Part shown: positions 15,369-20,926 of the stretch, one piece after another | Position numbering within the stretch: position 1 is the stretch's first letter | Layout of the letters: every line of letters begins with the position of its first letter | From: CAZYSK01 sp964649415 | GTDB lineage: Bacteria; Chloroflexota; Anaerolineae; B4-G1 | Reading direction: 5' to 3' | Length of the DNA stretch: 20,926 nucleotides | Assembly: GCA_964649415.1 (NCBI GenBank) | Contig: CAZYSK010000094.1 | Location: forward strand, 1-20,926 | Notes under the pieces: generated by a model | Seen by the model: the letters and a program-made list of their open reading frames with translations, nothing else | Database searches by the model: none | What the model was told of the DNA's origin: nothing | Made by a program: the position numbers and the translations under genes

Positions 15369-16004
15369 TCACAACACCACTCGATCATCGCGTGCTCGAT
15401 CTCCGATGCGATGTCGCCCGGCTTGCTTGGCCAGCCTCAGCCAATACAACAATACATCGGCCCCACCAATCAGAGAGGGCTGAAAAGACAGTTCCGAATC
15501 GACATAGGTCTGGTAGATGACATTGAGAATCCTGCTGGCAAGTTCGAGTATTTCGTCAACCTGCCTTTTCTCTATCCCTGGAAGAGGGTTTTCTTTGGGT
15601 TTGATGGTGGTACTCAGGTCGTTATGTCCGACTCGTTTGTGCCTATACCGGCGAACTGGTTCACAGGCTGCCAGGAAAGCCTCCAATAGTTCGCTTACAC
15701 CCTCAATATGATCACATTCTTCCGATAAAGTCGGAAGCGACAGGTTCTTGTGCCTTCCGGTAGTAGATGGATCACTCAGCCGGCAAATCGACATGGTCAT
15801 ATCGTGTCGAAGTGCCTCTTCGATAATGTTGAAAGAACCCACAGCAAGCTCAGACAGCAAAGCTGTATCCTCTTCACTGCTGGACAGTCCGAGATAGAAA
15901 TGCCATTTACCATAGAGCGATGCCACATCCTGGCATAGCCACATGAAGACCTCGCGAATGTTCTCGGGAAGAAGCGGGTTGTAACCAAAAGCTTTGTCAT
16001 ACAT
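15369..16004 (-). CDS. AbiU2/HEPN-like protein, probable defence component
   Basis: Predicted 211 residues, mostly helical. The key sign is RHKRVGH (Arg121 to His127), an R-x5-H motif followed by ND, as in HEPN-type RNases and AbiU2-like abortive-infection proteins. Conserved-looking helices surround it (FNIIEEALRHDMTMSICRLSD at about 58-78). ATG at 16004 is preferred over the TTG two codons earlier because TGGAG (16011-16015) is six nt from the ATG but would abut the TTG. GC is low for this window (28 of 60 bases in line 15661), fitting acquisition by transfer. Neighbours (ASCH protein, type IIG enzyme) support a defence role. The family match is by motif and length only. Confidence 0.65.
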   Translation of the reverse strand: MYDKAFGYNPLLPENIREVFMWLCQDVASLYGKWHFYLGLSSSEEDTALLSELAVGSFNIIEEALRHDMTMSICRLSDPSTTGRHKNLSLPTLSEECDHIEGVSELLEAFLAACEPVRRYRHKRVGHNDLSTTIKPKENPLPGIEKRQVDEILELASRILNVIYQTYVDSELSFQPSLIGGADVLLYWLRLAKQAGRHRIGDRARDDRVVL

Positions 16005-16144
16005 CTTCAACTCCAGAGCGAGCTAACAGCACAGTCAAGAGGCCGCCCGCGTACCCTTCCACGGCGGCTAGGCTCTTACTACCTAGAACCCTTGCTCCGA
16101 AAGCGCTGTCGCTGCCGCGGTCAGTGGCCCACCGACCACAACCC

Positions 16145-16498
16145 TCACAAATCGAAAATCCCCAGCCGCCCCCTGCAGGGCTGGAAGGGAAGCGGTTGCG
16201 CATCCTCCAGCACGAAGCCATATGGGCCATTGAACCACTCACTGCTGCTTTCGATCACACAATCAACGACGTTCACCTGCCCCACTATGCCCCCTCGCTC
16301 GATATGCTTGGCGTCAGGAAACTCGACACCTTGTGCTAACACATCCTGCCGGATTTCGTCAAAGGCGGGATCGAGCGTCTTGCCGGCGTGAATGAGGATG
16401 GGACCGCGATACTTCGTGGACCAGGTCCGGTTTTCGACGTCCTTGTAGCCGTGGACGATGAGCCAGGCCCACGGTTGGCGGATGGAGATGGCTTTCAT
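16145..16498 (-). CDS. ASCH-domain protein
   Basis: Predicted 117 residues, the usual size for a single ASCH domain. The N-terminus AISIRQPWAWLIVHGYKDVENRTW, then KYRGPILIHAGK, is the family signature; the C-terminus closes with GPYGFVLED and GRLGIFDL. ASCH domains are related to PUA domains and are thought to bind RNA or modified bases; some members are RNases or amidohydrolases. GAGGTG lies about five nt before the ATG at 16498. A strong promoter at 16580-16608 faces this gene, and the HEPN-like gene follows after 140 nt, so both may be transcribed together. Confidence 0.88.
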   Translation of the reverse strand: MKAISIRQPWAWLIVHGYKDVENRTWSTKYRGPILIHAGKTLDPAFDEIRQDVLAQGVEFPDAKHIERGGIVGQVNVVDCVIESSSEWFNGPYGFVLEDAQPLPFQPCRGRLGIFDL

Positions 16499-16579
16499 GT
16501 TGCACCTCGATAGCGTACGCTCGACAACGGGGCATTGCCAGGCCAGGCAGGCGCGGCGTCCTGCTGGTCACGCGCCCAT

Positions 16580-16608
16580 AGTATATGACAACTCCGGGAA
16601 GAGGTCAA
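16580..16608 (-). promoter_or_regulatory. Strong sigma-70-type promoter for the ASCH gene
   Basis: Minus-strand TTGACC (16603-16608) and TATACT (16580-16585) are spaced exactly 17 nt. The start point would be near 16573, about 75 nt before the ASCH start codon. Confidence 0.7.
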
Positions 16609-16667
16609 ATTCAGCAGCAGATCGACCCAGCCCAGGCAAGGACAATCACAGCGCCAGGAGCTTGAAT

Positions 16668-16696
16668 TTGCACAAGCGCAGCGCTTGGGCTATAAT
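16668..16696 (+). promoter_or_regulatory. Sigma-70-type promoter with a palindrome in the spacer, for the type IIG gene
   Basis: TTGCAC (16668-16673), a 17-nt spacer and a perfect TATAAT (16691-16696). The spacer contains AAGCGCAGCGCTT (16674-16686), a 6-bp inverted repeat around one base, in the right place for a repressor or controller site. The -35 lies 60 bp from the -35 of the divergent ASCH promoter. Confidence 0.75.
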
Positions 16697-16775
16697 CGGA
16701 GCCAGGCTTGCCAGCCGACGTGTCCGTGCAAACAGGACTTGCCCAACACCCAACGAAACAAGGAGTCGCCCGATC

Positions 16776-18356
16776 ATGAACGCTCCCCTCCAACTGGTCA
16801 TGGGCATCACCCCTGCCCACCGCAACCAGTACCTGTTCTCCGATCACTACCTGGATCATCTCCTGCCCCGGGACCCACGCTGGGAATCTGCCCAGGCCGA
16901 GGCCCAGGAGTTCCTGGCCTGGCTTCAGGGGCTCTATGCGCGGGAGCAGAAGCAACTCCCCAAGTACAACGAGAACCAGCTCGAAGCGCACTGGTTCAAG
17001 CCCATCCTGGGGCAGTTGGGCCACGTCTTCGAGGGCCAGGCGGGCGTCCCAGGCCTCGACGTGGGCGTCAAGTGGCCCGACTACGTCTTCTTCCCCGACG
17101 AACCCGCTCGCCAGGCCGCCGTCGACGCCCAGAATACCGGGGAATACGCCGCCGACGCGCTGGCCGCGGGAGAGGTCAAGCGCTGGGACGTGCCGTTGAG
17201 CAAGAAACAGAAGGGCGGCGGGGCCAGCTTCGAGGCCCAGAACCCCAGTTGGCAGATCGACTACTACCTGCGCGCCACCGGCCTGGATTGGGGCATCCTG
17301 AGCAACGGCCGGCGGTGGCGGCTGGTCCACAGGGACAGCAGCCAACGACTGTCAATCTACTACGAGGTAGACCTGATCGACCTGCTCAAGCGTGGCGACG
17401 ATGGGGCGATGCGCTACTTCACCCTCTTCTTCCACCAGGCAGCTTTCCGCCCCGACGCCCAGGGCCGCGTGTTCCTGGCGGACGCGCTGGCCGAAAGCCG
17501 CGCCTACGCCGTCGCGCTGGAGGAGGACGTGGAGGCCAACGTCTACCAGGCGCTGGAACGGCTGATGCAGGGCCTCCTCGACCTGCCCGCCAACGGCCTG
17601 GGCACGGACGATCTGCGCCAGATCTACGAGAACAGCCTCTATCTCCTGTACCGTCTGCTCTTCATCCTCTACGGTGAGAGCCGCGGCCTGCTGCCGCTAC
17701 ACCTGACCTCGTATCGGGACAACTACAGCCTGGATCACGTCAAGCGGGAGATCGCCGAGTTGCGGACGCGTCCAGCCCCGATGACCACGCTCTATTGGGG
17801 CCGGCTCAAGAACCTGTTCCAGATCATCAACGGCGACAACGTGGCGCTGAACCGGCACCTGGGCGTGCCACGCTACAACGGCGGGCTGTTCGACCCGGGA
17901 CTGCATCCTTTCCTGGAGACGTGCGCCGTAGGAGATCGCGCGCTGGTCAAGGCCATCGACCTGCTCGGCCGCAGAACCATCGAGGCCGCGGACGGACGGC
18001 GTTCGGCGGAGTTTGTGGACTACAGGACGCTGGGCGTGCGCCACCTGGGCTCAATCTACGAAGGACTGCTGGAGTATCAGCCCCGCTACGCGACGGAGCC
18101 GATGGTCGCCGTGCGCAACAACAAGGGCGAGCACTGGATCCGGGCCGCCAAGGCACCCGATGGCACCAGGGTCGTCGACCGCCGCCAGACCGGGCAGGTC
18201 TACTTGGAGACCGACCGCGGGGAACGCAAGGCGACGGGTTCCTACTACACACCCCAATACATCGTCGAGTACATCGTGGAGCACACGCTCGGGCCGCTGG
18301 TGGAGGAAGCCCGCGAGCAGGTCAAGGCGCGGGCGAAAGAGACCAGGAGTGAGTGA
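16776..18356 (+). CDS. Type IIG restriction-methyltransferase, N-terminal (nuclease) part
   Basis: Predicted 526 residues. A PD-(D/E)xK-type nuclease site is suggested by PDYVFF (Pro101-Asp102) and GEVKRW (Glu133, Lys135), followed by QIDYYLRATGLDWGILSNGRRWRL, typical of type IIG and type I nuclease domains. A helical linker leads to KATGSYYTPQYIVEYIVEHTLGPL, the usual entry to the Eco57I-type methylase domain. The frame stops at 18354-18356 because of an extra GAGT unit. Removing four bases joins it in frame to the next entry and gives a protein of about 1335 residues, a normal length for this class. The ATG at 16776 has AGGAG at 16761-16765, ten nt upstream. Confidence 0.85.
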   Translation: MNAPLQLVMGITPAHRNQYLFSDHYLDHLLPRDPRWESAQAEAQEFLAWLQGLYAREQKQLPKYNENQLEAHWFKPILGQLGHVFEGQAGVPGLDVGVKWPDYVFFPDEPARQAAVDAQNTGEYAADALAAGEVKRWDVPLSKKQKGGGASFEAQNPSWQIDYYLRATGLDWGILSNGRRWRLVHRDSSQRLSIYYEVDLIDLLKRGDDGAMRYFTLFFHQAAFRPDAQGRVFLADALAESRAYAVALEEDVEANVYQALERLMQGLLDLPANGLGTDDLRQIYENSLYLLYRLLFILYGESRGLLPLHLTSYRDNYSLDHVKREIAELRTRPAPMTTLYWGRLKNLFQIINGDNVALNRHLGVPRYNGGLFDPGLHPFLETCAVGDRALVKAIDLLGRRTIEAADGRRSAEFVDYRTLGVRHLGSIYEGLLEYQPRYATEPMVAVRNNKGEHWIRAAKAPDGTRVVDRRQTGQVYLETDRGERKATGSYYTPQYIVEYIVEHTLGPLVEEAREQVKARAKETRSE

Positions 18357-18357
18357 G
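18347..18357. repeat. Tetranucleotide repeat GAGT (2.75 units) at the frameshift
   Basis: GAGTGAGTGAG. Deleting one 4-bp unit changes AGT GAG TGA into AGT GAG GCC and restores a continuous frame across the methylase gene. This is a possible slippage or phase-variation site, although the repeat is short. Confidence 0.65.
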
Positions 18358-20787
18358 GCCGCGCGGGCAGAGGCGGCGCAATCGCTGGTGGGTGAGATCC
18401 TGGACCTGAGATGCCTAGATCCCGCCATGGGCAGCGGCCACTTCCTGGTAGAGGCCACCGAGTACCTGGCGCGCGCGCTGGCGACCGACCCGTACGTGGA
18501 GACGGAGGCCCCGGTCGAAGAAGACCTGACCTACTGGAAGCGGCAGGTGGTAGAACGCTGCATCTACGGCGTGGACAAGAACCCACTGGCGGTCGAACTG
18601 GCGAAGCTGAGCCTGTGGCTGGCGACGGTGGCGGCCGACCGGCCGCTGAGTTTCCTGGACCATCACCTGAAGTGCGGCGACTCGTTGATCGGGGCACGGG
18701 TGGACGACCTGGGCGAGGTGCCGGCGGTGATGCTGGGCCGGAAGGAACTGCGGGAGCGGAAAGCCCGGTACGACGCCGGGGTGCGGCAGGCCAACCTCTT
18801 CGAGACGCGCCTGGCCGAGAAGCTGCCGGTGGTGATGGGCCGTATCCTGGAGATCACGGGGCAAGAGAGCAAGGACTATGACACGGTGCGGGCCAAGGAG
18901 GCGGCCGACCAGGCGGTGCGGGAGTTGAAAGCGCCCTTCGAGGCGGTGGCCAATCTCTGGACCAGCGCCTATTTCGGCAACGAGTTCATCAGCGGGGAGT
19001 ACGATCAAGCACTGATGCACATCGGGCAGCCAGAAGCGTTGATGGCGCTGGACGCCGTGCAGCGGGCGCAGAAGATCGCGCAGGAGCGGCGCTTCTTCCA
19101 TTGGGAGCTGGCCTTCCCGGAGGTGTTCTATAACGAGTATGGGCAGCGGTTGGGGGAGCGAGCGGGGTTCGATGCGGTGGTGGGAAATCCACCTTATGGT
19201 ATGACAAAAGAGCGGAAGGCAAGAGGATTCATCAATGTCCGTTTTCGTTCTTCGGAAGGGCGCGACGACGTATACAAGCTGTTCACTGAATCGGCGTTTA
19301 CTCTTGCCTCGAAAGGGGGCTACATCTCGTATATCATCCCCAATACCATCTTGACCAACCTGCTGGACGCGAAACTACGCAAGATGCTGCTGACTGAGAC
19401 GACTTGGTTGCACCTGGCTACCTTTGGCTATCCAGTTTTCGAGGATCCAACAGTTCATTCGGCCATTCTCGTCGTCAGAAAAGCGGTTCCGGAGCCCAAC
19501 CACAGAATGGAAGTTTCGGCGTCTGTTGGGACCAAGGAAGAACTCTTGGAGGCAGGTGGTAACGTTGGGCAGTTGACCTACACTTCCGACAAGCCCTACT
19601 TGGTCCCAGTGATTCAGGACCGACGGGTGTTCAATGCTTTTGCCAGAATCGAACAAACGGGGCAGCCACTTGGTGAGATAGCTCACATACGCCAGTGCAT
19701 CAAGACTGGAGACAATGACAAGTATTTAACAACGTCCCCTCAAGCACTTCTTGATCCCTGGGTGCCTGTGCTGGACGGAAGTGACATAGGCCGCTACGCA
19801 ATAGAGTGGCCTAGCAGATATCTCAAATACGGATCTTGGCTGGCAAGGAACTGGCAGAACCCTGACTTCTTTGAACGCCCGAAAATACTCATCAGAGAAA
19901 CCAGTGAGAGAATCACTGCTTCCTTGGATATCGAGGAGTTTTACCTACTCTCTACGCTCTACAGTGTCTACTATCGAGAAGACTTTCGGGGCGAAGAGAG
20001 CTTGCACTATCTTCTGGCGCTGCTGAACGGTAACCTAGCCCAGTTTTACATGTACCATCTGGTGTTTTCTATGTCTGCAGGAGCTTTCGTCAAGGCAAGA
20101 GGACATCACTACGCCCGTCTTCCCATCCGCCGCATCGACTTCACCACGCCCGCCGGGGAGCGCGAAGCACTGGTTGGCGAGGCCAAGGTCAAGGCCAAGG
20201 AGGCCATCCAGACGCTGGCGACATCCAGCGTCGTGGGCTCCGATATGCCCATGGACCGGGCCGTGCTCGCCCAGGCCGCCTCGCCCGCGCTCTCCTTCGT
20301 CGAGGAGCGACTTGCCCAAGAGCCTGAACAAGCCGACGTGATCCACGATCTGCTGGCGCTCCTGGCCGGGCAGATGATCGAGATGCACAAGGAGAAGCGA
20401 GGCCGGGTCGAGGATTTCTGGCTCGATCTGGAGGGCGTGACCGATGCAGAGACATTCGACGTGCTGCGCAACAAGGGCAAGTGGGAGTCGACCCTGTCGA
20501 AGGCGGATGCCTGCCGCCCCTTCGTAGACGAGGAGAGTCGCTCTACGCGCCACCTGGACGAAAGCCTGGGCTGGAGCGAGGATGCGTTCAAGGCCTTCGT
20601 CAAAGCGCTCGCGGGCAAGGTGCAGGGGCTCAGTGACCTGGTGGATGTCTACCGCGCGCACAGCCCTGCCTACCGCGCGTTGCTCGCCCGCATCGAGGCA
20701 ACAGACTGGCTGATCGATCAAATCGTGTACAGGCTGTATGGCCTGACGGAGGATGAGATCGCGATTGTGGAAGGACGCCAGCAGTAG
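18349..20787 (+). CDS. Type IIG restriction-methyltransferase, methylase and specificity part (out of frame with the N-terminal part)
   Basis: Counted from the GTG at 18349 this is 812 residues. Methylase motif I is DPAMGSGHFL (24-33), and NPPYG (280-284) is the N6-adenine motif IV. Between them is YGVDKNPLAVELAKLSLWL, typical of Eco57I-like methylases. Residues about 285-585 (19200-20100) form the probable target-recognition region and are coded by DNA of much lower GC. The C-terminal part (about 585-812) is GC-rich again and helical, ending near LYGLTEDEIAIVEG, which is common in this class. The GTG overlaps the stop of the upstream frame by 8 nt, so re-initiation is possible, but the AGGA touches the GTG and is too close to be a good site. 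More likely it is one gene broken by the GAGT duplication. Confidence 0.85.
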   Translation: MSEAARAEAAQSLVGEILDLRCLDPAMGSGHFLVEATEYLARALATDPYVETEAPVEEDLTYWKRQVVERCIYGVDKNPLAVELAKLSLWLATVAADRPLSFLDHHLKCGDSLIGARVDDLGEVPAVMLGRKELRERKARYDAGVRQANLFETRLAEKLPVVMGRILEITGQESKDYDTVRAKEAADQAVRELKAPFEAVANLWTSAYFGNEFISGEYDQALMHIGQPEALMALDAVQRAQKIAQERRFFHWELAFPEVFYNEYGQRLGERAGFDAVVGNPPYGMTKERKARGFINVRFRSSEGRDDVYKLFTESAFTLASKGGYISYIIPNTILTNLLDAKLRKMLLTETTWLHLATFGYPVFEDPTVHSAILVVRKAVPEPNHRMEVSASVGTKEELLEAGGNVGQLTYTSDKPYLVPVIQDRRVFNAFARIEQTGQPLGEIAHIRQCIKTGDNDKYLTTSPQALLDPWVPVLDGSDIGRYAIEWPSRYLKYGSWLARNWQNPDFFERPKILIRETSERITASLDIEEFYLLSTLYSVYYREDFRGEESLHYLLALLNGNLAQFYMYHLVFSMSAGAFVKARGHHYARLPIRRIDFTTPAGEREALVGEAKVKAKEAIQTLATSSVVGSDMPMDRAVLAQAASPALSFVEERLAQEPEQADVIHDLLALLAGQMIEMHKEKRGRVEDFWLDLEGVTDAETFDVLRNKGKWESTLSKADACRPFVDEESRSTRHLDESLGWSEDAFKAFVKALAGKVQGLSDLVDVYRAHSPAYRALLARIEATDWLIDQIVYRLYGLTEDEIAIVEGRQQ

Positions 20788-20807
20788 CGGTAAGCGTTCA
20801 GGTATTG

Positions 20808-20904
20808 AGGTGACCGGCACTTGAAGAACTTCGTCCCAATGTGATCTCTCAGCGGTGAAACATTGACCATTATCACCCAAACTGCGTTCAAGTGCCGGTC
20901 ACCT
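20808..20904. repeat. 97-bp element with 18-bp perfect inverted ends
   Basis: AGGTGACCGGCACTTGAA at 20808-20825 is the exact reverse complement of 20887-20904, with a 61-bp core. Outside the left end GTTCAGG is followed by an extra TATTGAGG; on the right the match GTTCAGG continues directly. It resembles a REPIN or miniature inverted-repeat element. It starts 20 nt after the type IIG stop codon and could also fold as a long hairpin that ends transcription. Confidence 0.75.
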
Positions 20905-20926
20905 GAACTCCTTGAGGGCCGAAATT

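Noticed and set aside
16068..16086. CTAGG...CCTAG hairpin between the ASCH and HEPN-like genes
   Set aside because: The stem is only 5 bp and there is no U tract, too weak to call a terminator.
18349..18351. GTG as the true start of an independent methylase gene
   Set aside because: The purine-rich stretch touches the codon, and the upstream and downstream frames join perfectly after loss of one 4-bp unit, so a broken single gene is more likely. Re-initiation cannot be excluded.
1..20926. tRNA, rRNA, riboswitch or full insertion sequence
   Set aside because: No cloverleaf, conserved rRNA segment, known riboswitch core or transposase reading frame was recognised on either strand.

Overview
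The window looks like chromosome of a high-GC member of the Chloroflexota, probably Anaerolineae-like. Grounds: three secreted proteins carry a YLPxVxR-type motif that I know from memory to be common in exported Chloroflexota proteins; intergenic DNA is rich in short tandem and palindromic repeats; coding GC is generally high. There is no rRNA or tRNA gene, so the assignment is inference. Nearly all genes from 1 to 16.5 kb are on the minus strand; a restriction-modification locus runs on the plus strand to the right end.

Region A (1-6.5 kb) is the most interesting part. Two minus-strand units hold five genes. Unit 1 (4948-6192 plus 4200-5018) encodes a radical-SAM paralogue in which all three cluster cysteines are replaced, followed by an overlapping class I methyltransferase. 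Unit 2 (3627-3995, 1762-3594, 341-1753) encodes a small two-helix membrane protein with a zinc ribbon, a DUF2207-like membrane protein ending in a tail of eight alternating Cys-Ala dipeptides, and an intact radical-SAM/SPASM enzyme with an N-terminal PqqD-like (RRE-type) domain. My reading is a peptide/protein modification system: the Cys-Ala tail is the likely substrate, the intact enzyme acts on it, and the cluster-less paralogue may be a regulatory or scaffold partner.

Region B (6.4-7.2 kb) is intergenic: a promoter fused to a heptad A-rich tract, three copies of a 173-bp palindromic unit and an 8-bp-period pyrimidine tract. Region C (7.2-14.1 kb) encodes exported proteins: a sugar-dehydrogenase/DUF11/pentaheme cytochrome fusion, an alpha/beta hydrolase and an Asp-box (BNR) repeat protein with an IPT/TIG domain. 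The two large ones end in YLPxVLR. The Asp-box gene has the same repeat-plus-promoter cassette as the paralogue in region A.

Region D (14.5-20.9 kb) is a small defence-type island: a secreted protein of unknown role, an AbiU2/HEPN-like protein, an ASCH-domain protein and, divergently, a type IIG (Eco57I-like) restriction-methyltransferase. That gene is split by a 4-bp tandem duplication (GAGT), and its specificity region is clearly lower in GC than its flanks. Two strong divergent promoters serve this locus, and the window ends in a short inverted-repeat element.
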